DNA of 64,000 bases from PFJX01 sp040751755 (GTDB lineage: Bacteria; Pseudomonadota; Gammaproteobacteria; Burkholderiales; Thiobacillaceae): the NCBI GenBank assembly GCA_040751755.1, contig JBFMHC010000009.1, forward strand, positions 98,578 through 162,577, written 5' to 3'. Positions 19,309 through 26,706 of the stretch are shown in pieces. Position 1 is the first letter of the stretch. Every line of letters starts with the position of its first letter. A program made the position numbers and the translations under genes. A model generated the notes under the pieces. That model saw only the letters and a list, made by a program, of their open reading frames with translations. It did not search any database and was not told the DNA's origin.

Positions 19309-19926
19309 TTACGGTTTCAGCGCCCGCGCACGGGGCGATGCATGAGCCGAATGGCTTAGGCGCCCGACGACCAGGCCCTGCAGTCCCGCCGCCGCGAAGG
19401 CGGCGGCGACGCACAGTGCGAAGCGCCCCCCACCGTCCAGCACGCGGACCCAGTCGATCAGTCTGGAGGCCTGGTCCGCGGCGGGATTGAGGCTGTAGCT
19501 CAGCAGGTCGTGGATGGAACTGGCGAACACCAGCGGCGTATCCAGGCATTCCAGCACGACCAGGAAGGGCAGGCTGAGGCCAAGCCGCAACAGGCGGTGC
19601 GGCGGGGCCAGGCCGGGCCAGGCCAGGGCGGCGGCGCACAGCACGATGGGATGGATGAGGACCGTGAACAGGGGCGTATGGCTGTCCACCGTGAGACCGG
19701 CGGGCAGGGCCCGGCCTTGCACGACGATCATCCGTTCGGCGATCACCTGGGTCTTGAAGACCAGTTCCTGGGCATGTCCGATCTCCAGGCTGAGCACGCC
19801 GAAGTCGGGCAGTGCCAGGTCCAGCACCACGCGGTAGAGCGGCAGGAAGAACTGCCCATAATCCTGGCCCCAGGCCCATGCCGCCCAGAACAGCGGCGGC
19901 AGGCAGAGCAGCAGGCGCAGCCCCAT
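19309..19926 (-). CDS. exosortase H-associated membrane protein
   Basis: A 205-residue protein with about four hydrophobic segments (residues 1-20, 95-118, 125-150 and 170-195 by eye) and a middle part likely in the periplasm. It immediately follows xrtH and has the character of the membrane partner usually coded beside exosortase H. GAGG at eight bases before ATG 19926 supports this start; ATG 19956 is an alternative and would overlap xrtH by 20 bases. Role in sorting is inferred from position. No catalytic residues visible. Confidence 0.7.
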   Translation of the reverse strand: MGLRLLLCLPPLFWAAWAWGQDYGQFFLPLYRVVLDLALPDFGVLSLEIGHAQELVFKTQVIAERMIVVQGRALPAGLTVDSHTPLFTVLIHPIVLCAAALAWPGLAPPHRLLRLGLSLPFLVVLECLDTPLVFASSIHDLLSYSLNPAADQASRLIDWVRVLDGGGRFALCVAAAFAAAGLQGLVVGRLSHSAHASPRARALKP

Positions 19927-19936
19927 GCCCCGCGCC

Positions 19937-20488
19937 TCACGCGGGCCGAGGCTCATGGCGGGCGAGGAAAGCGAGGAAGAACAGCAGGCAGATCGCCACC
20001 AGCGCCAGCGGCAGCACGGTGCCGTGCAGCAGGCCGAACAGGGCGCGGTCATGCAGGAAGGCATGCCAGAGGGCGACGATGCGGCCCTGATTGAGCGCGA
20101 ACACCAGCAGCGCGCCGAGGCCGATGCCGATGAGGCGCGCGCGCCAGGCGAAGGGATAGGCGACGAAGGCGGCGACCAGCAGAAACAGGGTCTCCAGGCC
20201 TTCGCAGCCGTTGAGGATGTTGAGGCGCGCCTGGCTGGAGACGAGGCGGTTGTCGACCGCCCGCACCGCCTGCTCGGGCCAGGCCTGGCCGATCACCCAG
20301 GCGGCCGGGCGGGCGGTGAGGTCGTGGATGACGAGGCGTTCCAGCCCCGTGCCGCGGCCCATCTCCCAGGCGTACTGCAGGGCGAAGAAGGTCGCCAGGA
20401 ACAGGAGCAGGAGGCGCCAGGGGCCGCGGCGGCGCGCGGCGGCGCGCGCCTCTTCCTGCAACAGCTCCCCGTAGCTGATATCGCCCAT
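19937..20488 (-). CDS. xrtH: exosortase H-type transpeptidase/protease
   Basis: Integral membrane sorting enzyme of 183 residues. The catalytic exosortase triad is visible: Cys in NGCEGLE, Arg in NQGRIVAL and His in LLHGTV. Four to five hydrophobic segments surround them. Its short length and the partner gene downstream fit family H, described for IPTLxxWG-type C-terminal signals, more than the larger XrtA. The family H label is by character, not by search. It follows a small basic gene by 32 bases in the leftward sugar-nucleotide operon. Confidence 0.8.
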   Translation of the reverse strand: MGDISYGELLQEEARAAARRRGPWRLLLLFLATFFALQYAWEMGRGTGLERLVIHDLTARPAAWVIGQAWPEQAVRAVDNRLVSSQARLNILNGCEGLETLFLLVAAFVAYPFAWRARLIGIGLGALLVFALNQGRIVALWHAFLHDRALFGLLHGTVLPLALVAICLLFFLAFLARHEPRPA

Positions 20489-20520
20489 CGCCGCCCTTCC
20501 CTGTGTGTTATCGCAGGCGT

Positions 20521-20715
20521 TCAGTCGCCTTTGTCGGGCACGTCGTCATCCTCGTTCGCCCGGCCGCCCTGCTCCGCCTTTTCCAGGTCCTTGAGCCGTT
20601 CCTGCAGCCGCTTGTCCGGCACCACCCGCTGCTTGAACGCGGGCGTGCGCACCGCCTTCGCCACCGGGTTGCGGGGCCGGCGCGGCGGGCCGGAGGCGCG
20701 TTTGCCGGTGCCCAT
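20521..20715 (-). CDS. short basic protein, unknown
   Basis: A 64-residue, very basic N-terminal half (KRASGPPRRPRNPVAKAV) with a core RTPAFKQRVVPDK, then an acidic tail. The short motif NPVAKA..TP.F..RVV..K recalls small proteins including ArfA-like ribosome rescue factors, but ArfA's own conserved tail is not present. The ATG at 20715 lies three bases after the manC stop, so it is translationally linked to manC. No function is assigned. Confidence 0.55.
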   Translation of the reverse strand: MGTGKRASGPPRRPRNPVAKAVRTPAFKQRVVPDKRLQERLKDLEKAEQGGRANEDDDVPDKGD

Positions 20716-20718
20716 CGC

Positions 20719-22134
20719 TCAGGCGCGCTTGTAGATGTCCTCGAAGCGCACGATGTCGTCCTCGCCCAGGTAGCTGCCGGACTGCACCTCGATCAGGTGC
20801 AGCGGCAGCTTGCCGGGGTTGTCGAGGCGGTGCGTGGCGCCGAGCGGGATGTAGGTGGACTGGTTCTCCGAGAGGATCGTCACCTTGTCGTCGCAGGTCA
20901 CGCGCGCGGTGCCTGAGACGACGATCCAGTGCTCGGCGCGGTGGTGGTGCATCTGCAGCGACAGCCTCTCGCCCGGCTTGACCATGATGCGCTTGACCTG
21001 GAAGCGCTCGCCCGCGTCGATGCCCTCGTACCAGCCCCAGGGCCGATAGACGCGGGTGTGGAACTCGTGCTCGCTGCGGCCGTTGGCCTTGAGGTGCTCC
21101 ACCACCTTCTTCACGTCCTGCGCGCGCGCGCGGTTGGCCACCAGCACCGCGTCCGGGGTCTCGACGATGACCAGGTCGTCGACGCCGATCGCCGCGACCA
21201 TGCGCGACTCGGCGCGCACCAGGCTGTTCCGCACGCCGTCCAGGTAGACGTCGCCGCGCGTGACGTTGTCCGCGCCATCCTTCTCGCCCACGTCCCACAG
21301 GGCGGACCAGGCGCCGATGTCGTTCCAGCCGATCTCGGCCGGCACCACGGCGGCGCGCTCGGTGCGTTCCATCACCGCGTAGTCGATGGAGTCGGACGGA
21401 CAGGCGTCGAACTCCGCCTTGCCGAGGCGGCAGAAGTCCAGGTCCTGCCCCCCCGCCGCGAGGGCCTGTTCGCAGGCGGCGACGATCTCGGGACGGTGCG
21501 CCTGAAGCTCGTCCAGGTATTGGCCGCAGCGGAACAGGAACATGCCGCTGTTCCAGTAGTAGTCGCCGCTGGCGAGGAAGGCCTCGGCCTTGTCGCGGCT
21601 GGGTTTCTCGACGAAGCGCGCGACCTGGCGCGCCTTGCTGCTGGCGAGCGGCTCGCCGTGCTGGATGTAGCCGTAGCCGGTCTCCGCCATGTCGGGGACG
21701 ATGCCGAAGGTGACCAGGTAGCCTGCGTCCACCGCCTTCATGCCCTCGGCGATGGTGGCGTGGAAGGCGGCGACGTCGCGGATCAGGTGGTCGGCGGGCA
21801 GCAGCAGCATCACCGCGTCCGGGTCGCGCTTCCTCAGGTACATGGCGGCGACGGCGGCGGCGGGCGCGGTGTTGCGGCCCACCGGCTCGAGGAAGATGCC
21901 CTGCGGCGTGACGCCGATCTCGCGCATCTGCTCGGCGATCAGGAAGCGGTGGTCGTTGTTGCACACCACCAGGGGCGCGCCGATGTCCGGCACGCCGGCC
22001 AGACGCAGCACGGTCTCCTGCACCATGGTGCGCTCGCCCGCCAGGGGCAGGAGCTGCTTCGGCAGGGCGGCGCGCGACATCGGCCACAGGCGGGTGCCGG
22101 ACCCACCGGAAAGGATGACGGGATGGAGGCTCAT
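20719..22134 (-). CDS. manC: mannose-1-phosphate guanylyltransferase/mannose-6-phosphate isomerase
   Basis: Bifunctional enzyme that makes GDP-mannose for exopolysaccharide. The 471-residue protein has the nucleotidyltransferase signature LSGGSGTRLWP near the N-terminus, then FVEKP and NSGMFLF. The C-terminal cupin isomerase domain contains RPWGWYE, QMHHHRAEHW and VQSGSYLGEDDI. Start 22134 is chosen because the signature begins there; the upstream in-frame extension runs into rfbD and is not credible. It lies 19 bases after rfbD. Confidence 0.95.
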   Translation of the reverse strand: MSLHPVILSGGSGTRLWPMSRAALPKQLLPLAGERTMVQETVLRLAGVPDIGAPLVVCNNDHRFLIAEQMREIGVTPQGIFLEPVGRNTAPAAAVAAMYLRKRDPDAVMLLLPADHLIRDVAAFHATIAEGMKAVDAGYLVTFGIVPDMAETGYGYIQHGEPLASSKARQVARFVEKPSRDKAEAFLASGDYYWNSGMFLFRCGQYLDELQAHRPEIVAACEQALAAGGQDLDFCRLGKAEFDACPSDSIDYAVMERTERAAVVPAEIGWNDIGAWSALWDVGEKDGADNVTRGDVYLDGVRNSLVRAESRMVAAIGVDDLVIVETPDAVLVANRARAQDVKKVVEHLKANGRSEHEFHTRVYRPWGWYEGIDAGERFQVKRIMVKPGERLSLQMHHHRAEHWIVVSGTARVTCDDKVTILSENQSTYIPLGATHRLDNPGKLPLHLIEVQSGSYLGEDDIVRFEDIYKRA

Positions 22135-22153
22135 GCGGGTTTGTCTCTCCAGG

Positions 22154-23029
22154 TCAGGATTTATCGAGGCAAAGCTTGAGGGCATCGCGCCACTCCGGCA
22201 AGCGAACGCCGAACACCCGCGCCAGCTTGCCGTTGTCGAGGCGCGAATTGAGCGGGCGGCGCGCCGGCGTGGGGTAATCGCTGCTGGGGATGGGCAGCAG
22301 GCGCGGCGGGGTCTCCATGCCTTCGAGATCGAGGATGGCCTGGGCGAAGCCGTGCCAGGAGGTCTCGCCACCGTTGCTCATGTGGTAGACGCCCCAGGGT
22401 TCGGGCTTGTCGGCGCCGCGCGCCGGCGAGGCGACCTGAGCGAGGACCTGCGCCGTGGCGTCGGCGAGGCCGCGGCACCAGGTGGGGGCGCCGATCTGGT
22501 CGTCGACGATCTTCAGCTCAGGCCGCTCGCGCATCAGGCGGCGCATGGTGATCAGGAAGTTGGCGCCACGCGCGCCGTACACCCAGGAGGTGCGGAAGAT
22601 CAGGTGGCGGCATCCGCTCGCGGCGATCGCCTCCTCCCCCGCCAGCTTGGTGGCGCCGTAGACGTTGAGCGGCCCCTTGGCGTCGTCCTCGCGCCAAGCC
22701 TGCGCGCCCCCGCCGTCGAACACGTAGTCGGTGGAGTAGTGCACCAGCAGGGCGCCGCCTTGCACCGCCAGTTCGGCGAGCAATGCGGGGGCCTCGGCGT
22801 TGACGGCGCGCGCGCGCGCCGCCTCGCCCTCCGCCTTGTCGACGGCCGTGTAGGCGGCGGGATTGACGATGAGGGCGGGCCGCACCTCGCCGACGACACG
22901 ACGGATGGCAGCCGGGTCGGCGAGGTCCATCTCCCGCGAGTCGACGGCGACCACCCGGCCGAGGGGGGCGAGGCTGCGCCGCAATTCCCAGCCGACCTGG
23001 CCGTTCGCACCGGTCAGCAGGATGTTCAT
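22154..23029 (-). CDS. rfbD: dTDP-4-dehydrorhamnose reductase
   Basis: Short-chain dehydrogenase that makes dTDP-L-rhamnose in the last step of the rfb pathway. The 291-residue protein opens with the NAD(P)-binding TGANGQVG and carries YSTDYVFDG and YGATKLAGE (Tyr/Lys pair). The stop-start overlap with rfbC (23026-23029) shows tight coupling. Complete, normal length. Confidence 0.95.
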   Translation of the reverse strand: MNILLTGANGQVGWELRRSLAPLGRVVAVDSREMDLADPAAIRRVVGEVRPALIVNPAAYTAVDKAEGEAARARAVNAEAPALLAELAVQGGALLVHYSTDYVFDGGGAQAWREDDAKGPLNVYGATKLAGEEAIAASGCRHLIFRTSWVYGARGANFLITMRRLMRERPELKIVDDQIGAPTWCRGLADATAQVLAQVASPARGADKPEPWGVYHMSNGGETSWHGFAQAILDLEGMETPPRLLPIPSSDYPTPARRPLNSRLDNGKLARVFGVRLPEWRDALKLCLDKS

Positions 23030-23568
23030 GCGTACACCTCGGCGTCACGCAGCAGCGGTTGGGCCTGGTCCTTGGCGGAGAGCTGCGGCGGGGCGTCCAG
23101 CGGCCATTGCACGCCGATCTGCGGATCGTCCCAGCGCACGCCGCGGTCCCACTCCGGGGCGTAGTAGGCGGTGGTCTTGTAGAGGAAATCGGCGGTCTCG
23201 GAGAGCACCTGGAAGGCGTGGCCGAAGCCGGGAGGGATCCACAGCATGCGGTGGTTCTCGGCGGAGAGCTCGAACCCCACCCACTTGCCGAAGTGCGGCG
23301 AGGCGCGGCGCAGGTCCACCGCCACGTCGAATACCGCGCCGCTCACCACGCGCACCAGCTTGCCCTGCGGCGCGTTGAGCTGGTAGTGGATGCCGCGCAG
23401 CACGCCCCTGGAGGAGCGGGAATGGTTGTCCTGCACGAAGTCGAGGTCCAGGCCGAGGTCGGCGAAGGTCTTGCGGTTCCAGCTCTCCAGAAAGAAGCCG
23501 CGCGCATCGCCGAACACCCTGGGTTCCAGCAGCAGCACATCGGGAAGATCGGTTTGAATCACGTTCAC
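23026..23568 (-). CDS. rfbC: dTDP-4-dehydrorhamnose 3,5-epimerase
   Basis: Cupin epimerase of dTDP-rhamnose synthesis (180 residues). Visible motifs are QDNHSRS, LRGIHYQL with the catalytic His, and PPGFGHAFQVLSE. It begins with GTG; GAGGA is seven bases upstream, which decides the start. It lies between rfbA and rfbD; the rfbA-rfbC gap holds a GC-rich repeat element. Confidence 0.95.
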   Translation of the reverse strand: MNVIQTDLPDVLLLEPRVFGDARGFFLESWNRKTFADLGLDLDFVQDNHSRSSRGVLRGIHYQLNAPQGKLVRVVSGAVFDVAVDLRRASPHFGKWVGFELSAENHRMLWIPPGFGHAFQVLSETADFLYKTTAYYAPEWDRGVRWDDPQIGVQWPLDAPPQLSAKDQAQPLLRDAEVYA

Positions 23569-23583
23569 GCTAAGTCCTCTTGG

Positions 23584-23626
23584 TTGGCCCCGCCACCCCG
23601 CAGGGGGAGGGGGTGGGGAGAGGGGG
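23584..23626. repeat. GC-rich REP-like element between rfbA and rfbC
   Basis: G/C-only tract with an imperfect inverted repeat (CCACCCC 23593-23599 and GGGGTGG 23610-23616). It resembles in style the palindromic GGGGGAGGGG tract after nrdB. Such intergenic elements are common in proteobacteria; it may affect mRNA stability in the operon. Confidence 0.4.
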
Positions 23627-23631
23627 CAAAT

Positions 23632-24513
23632 TCAGAACACCCGCTCGTCCAGCATGTTGAGGAGGTACTGCCCATAGGCGTTCTTTTTCAGAGGCTCCGC
23701 CAGCCTGCGCACCTGCTCTGCATCGATATAACCCTGGCGGTAGGCGATCTCCTCCGGGCAGGCGATCTTCAGGCCCTGGCGTTTCTCGATGGTCTCGATG
23801 AACAGGCTGGCCTCCAGCATCGATTCGTGCGTGCCGGTGTCCAGCCAGGCATGGCCGCGCCCCATGATGGAAACGTTGAGCGCGCCCCAGTCCAGGTACT
23901 GCCGGTTGACGTCGGTGATCTCCAGTTCGCCGCGCGGCGAGGGCTTCAGGGCCTTGGCGATCTCCACCACGCGGCTGTCGTAGAAGTACAGGCCGGTGAC
24001 GGCGTAATGGGACTTGGGCTGGGCAGGCTTCTCTTCCAGGCTGACGGCGCGGCCCTGCGCGTCGAACTCGACCACGCCATAGCGCTCCGGGTCGTGCACG
24101 CGGTAGGCGAACACGGTGGCGCCCTCGGCTCGGGCGCTGGCGGCGCGCAGGTCCTGCGCCATCTCGTGGCCATAGAAGATGTTGTCGCCCAGCACCAGGG
24201 CGGAGGGCGCGTCGCCGACGAACCCCGCGCCGATGATGAAGGCCTGCGCGAGGCCGTCCGGGCTGGCCTGCACGGCGTATTGCAGGCTGATGCCCCACTG
24301 GCTGCCGTCGCCCAGGAGTTGCGCGAAGCGCGGCGTATCCTGCGGCGTGGAGATGATGAGGATGTCGCGTATCCCCGCCAGCATCAGCGTGGTCAGGGGG
24401 TGGTAGATCATCGGTTTGTCGTAGATCGGCAGCAGCTGCTTCGACACCGCCAGGGTCGCGGGATAGAGGCGGGTGCCGGAGCCGCCGGCGAGGATGATGC
24501 CCTTGCGCGTCAT
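23632..24513 (-). CDS. rfbA: glucose-1-phosphate thymidylyltransferase
   Basis: First enzyme of dTDP-rhamnose synthesis (dTTP plus glucose-1-phosphate). The 293-residue protein has the signature ILAGGSGTRLYP, VSKQLLPIYDKPMIYHP and LGDNIFYG, then EEKP. The start at 24513 overlaps the rfbB stop by four bases (24510-24513). The frame is open further upstream but runs antiparallel to nothing conserved. Confidence 0.96.
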   Translation of the reverse strand: MTRKGIILAGGSGTRLYPATLAVSKQLLPIYDKPMIYHPLTTLMLAGIRDILIISTPQDTPRFAQLLGDGSQWGISLQYAVQASPDGLAQAFIIGAGFVGDAPSALVLGDNIFYGHEMAQDLRAASARAEGATVFAYRVHDPERYGVVEFDAQGRAVSLEEKPAQPKSHYAVTGLYFYDSRVVEIAKALKPSPRGELEITDVNRQYLDWGALNVSIMGRGHAWLDTGTHESMLEASLFIETIEKRQGLKIACPEEIAYRQGYIDAEQVRRLAEPLKKNAYGQYLLNMLDERVF

Positions 24514-25577
24514 GCCGTGCCCCTCGTCTGGTAGTTGGTGTCGATCCATTTGCGGTATTCGCCGCTCGCCACGTTTTCCACCCAGGTCATGTTGTCGAGA
24601 TACCACCGCACCGTCTTGCGGATGCCGGTGGCGAAGGTCTCCGCCGGCTTCCAGCCCAGTTCGCGATGGATCTTGGTGGCGTCGATGGCGTAGCGCCGGT
24701 CGTGGCCGGGGCGATCCTGCACATAGGTGATCAGGCGCTTGTAGGGGCCGTCCGCGCTGGGCCGCATCTCGTCGAGCAACTCGCACACGGTATGGACGAT
24801 GTCGAGGTTGGGCATCTCGTTCCAGCCGCCCACGTTGTATGTCTCCCCCACCCTGCCCCGTGCCAGGACCGCGCGGATCGCGGTGCAATGGTCGGTGACG
24901 TAGAGCCAGTCGCGCACGTTCATACCGTCGCCGTAGATGGGCAAGGGCTTGTCCCGGGTGGCGTTGAGGATCATCAGCGGGATCAGTTTCTCCGGGAACT
25001 GGTAGGGGCCGTAGTTGTTGGAGCAGTTGGTGGTCAGGGTCGGCAGGCCGTAGGTGTGGTGGTAGGCGCGCACCAGGTGGTCGCTGGAGGCCTTGCTCGC
25101 GGAATAGGGGCTGTTGGGGGCGAACGGGGTCTCCTCGGTGAACGGCGCATCCGTCGGCCCCAGAGAGCCATACACCTCATCGGTGGAGACGTGCAGGAAG
25201 CGAAACGCCGCCCTGCCCGCCTCGTCCAGACCCAACCAATGCGCGCGCGCCTCCTCCAGCAGGTGGAAGGTGCCGACCACGTTGGTCTGGATGAAGTCCT
25301 CGGGGCCGTGGATGGAACGGTCGACGTGCGACTCGGCGGCAAAGTTGACGATGGCGCGCGGCCGGTGTTCCGCCAGCAGCCGGCCCACGAGGGCACGGTC
25401 ACCGATGTCGCCCTGCACGAAGACGTGGCGCGCATCGCCCTTGAGCGAGTCCAGGTTCTCCAGGTTGCCAGCGTAGGTGAGCTTGTCGAGGTTGATGACG
25501 GGCTCGTCCGTCGCCTTGAGCCAGTCGAGGACGAAATTCGCGCCAATGAAGCCGGCGCCGCCGGTGACCAGGATCAT
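24510..25577 (-). CDS. rfbB: dTDP-glucose 4,6-dehydratase
   Basis: Extended SDR enzyme that converts dTDP-glucose to the 4-keto-6-deoxy sugar. Residues 1-12 hold the NAD-binding motif TGGAGFIG. HVSTDEVYG and YSASKASSD provide the catalytic Thr/Asp/Glu and Tyr/Lys. Length is 355 residues. Start 25577 matches the family; the open frame continues upstream into galE without similarity. Five bases separate it from galE. Confidence 0.96.
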   Translation of the reverse strand: MILVTGGAGFIGANFVLDWLKATDEPVINLDKLTYAGNLENLDSLKGDARHVFVQGDIGDRALVGRLLAEHRPRAIVNFAAESHVDRSIHGPEDFIQTNVVGTFHLLEEARAHWLGLDEAGRAAFRFLHVSTDEVYGSLGPTDAPFTEETPFAPNSPYSASKASSDHLVRAYHHTYGLPTLTTNCSNNYGPYQFPEKLIPLMILNATRDKPLPIYGDGMNVRDWLYVTDHCTAIRAVLARGRVGETYNVGGWNEMPNLDIVHTVCELLDEMRPSADGPYKRLITYVQDRPGHDRRYAIDATKIHRELGWKPAETFATGIRKTVRWYLDNMTWVENVASGEYRKWIDTNYQTRGTA

Positions 25578-25582
25578 GTCTG

Positions 25583-26599
25583 CTACTCCGTTTTGAAGCC
25601 GTTCGGGTTCATGGACTGCCAGCGCCAGGTGTCGGCGCACATCGCCTCCAGGCCCTTTTCCGCGCGCCATCCCAGCTCCGCCTCGGCCCTCGCTGGGTCT
25701 GCCCAGCACTGCGCGACATCGCCGGCGCGGCGCGGAGCGAAGCGGTAGGGCACCGGCCGACCGGAAGCCTGCTCGAATGCCTTGGCCATGTCCAGCACGC
25801 TGTAACCCTGGCCGGTGCCCAGGTTCCAGATCCCCACGCCGGGCGCCAGCCTGTCCACCGCCTTGACGTGCCCCTTGGCGAGGTCGACGACGTGGATGTA
25901 GTCGCGCACCCCCGTGCCGTCCGGCGTGGGGTAGTCGTTGCCGAACACGTTGAGGAATTCGCGCCGGCCCACCGCCACCTGGGCGATGTAGGGCATGAGG
26001 TTGTTGGGGATGCCGCGCGGGTCCTCGCCGATCAGGCCGCTCTCGTGCGCGCCCACCGGGTTGAAGTAGCGCAGCAGGGCGATGCCCCAGGCCGGGTCAG
26101 AGACGGCCAGGTCCTGCAGGATCTGCTCGATGATCAGCTTGCTGCGGCCGTAGGGGTTGGTGGTGGCGCCGACCGGAAAGTCCTCGCGGATCGGCACGCT
26201 GGCGGGGTCGCCGTACACGGTGGCGGAGGAACTGAAGACGATGCGCTTCACGCCCGCCGTCTGCATGGCCTCGAACAGGGTGACGCTGCCGGCGATGTTG
26301 TTGTCGTAGTAGAGCAAGGGCTTTTCCACCGACTCGCCTACCGCCTTGAGGCCGGCGAAGTGCACCACGGTGTCGATGTCGTGGCGGCGGAACAGGGCAT
26401 CCAGGGCGGCGCGGTCGCGGATGTCGCCCTGCACGAAGGCCACCTCCGCGCCGGTGATGCGGCGCACCCGGTTCAGAGACTCGGCGCTGCTGTTGCACAG
26501 GTTGTCGTACACCACGACGTCATAACCGGCCTGCAAGAACTCCACGCAGGCATGCGAGCCGATGTAGCCGGCGCCGCCGGTAAGCAGGATGGTCTTCAT
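25583..26599 (-). CDS. galE: UDP-glucose 4-epimerase
   Basis: Interconverts UDP-glucose and UDP-galactose. The 338-residue protein has TGGAGYIGSH at the N-terminus, SSSATVYGDP and YGRSKLIIEQ (Tyr/Lys), and the C-terminal RRAGDVAQCWADP substrate segment. It is the first gene of the leftward run that supplies galactose, rhamnose and mannose nucleotides. No strong promoter was recognised in the 107 bases upstream, which hold only a short hairpin. Confidence 0.96.
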   Translation of the reverse strand: MKTILLTGGAGYIGSHACVEFLQAGYDVVVYDNLCNSSAESLNRVRRITGAEVAFVQGDIRDRAALDALFRRHDIDTVVHFAGLKAVGESVEKPLLYYDNNIAGSVTLFEAMQTAGVKRIVFSSSATVYGDPASVPIREDFPVGATTNPYGRSKLIIEQILQDLAVSDPAWGIALLRYFNPVGAHESGLIGEDPRGIPNNLMPYIAQVAVGRREFLNVFGNDYPTPDGTGVRDYIHVVDLAKGHVKAVDRLAPGVGIWNLGTGQGYSVLDMAKAFEQASGRPVPYRFAPRRAGDVAQCWADPARAEAELGWRAEKGLEAMCADTWRWQSMNPNGFKTE

Positions 26600-26706
26600 G
26601 ATTTGTCGTTTCGCTTGGGTTGGCGGGTATTTTGCAGGCTGAAGCCTACTTCGTCATGACACAGGCGCGATGGACGCGGGCCGGAGCCCGCGCCAGGCAG
26701 GAGGGG

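Noticed and set aside
18554..19879. Full 441-codon frame as one long PEP-CTERM protein
   Set aside because: Residues before the ATG at 19237 overlap the exosortase-partner gene and lack signal features; the signal peptide and ribosome site mark 19237 as start.
20521..20715. ArfA ribosome rescue factor
   Set aside because: Only a short FKQRVV-like word fits; the characteristic tail of ArfA is missing, so it is left as unknown.
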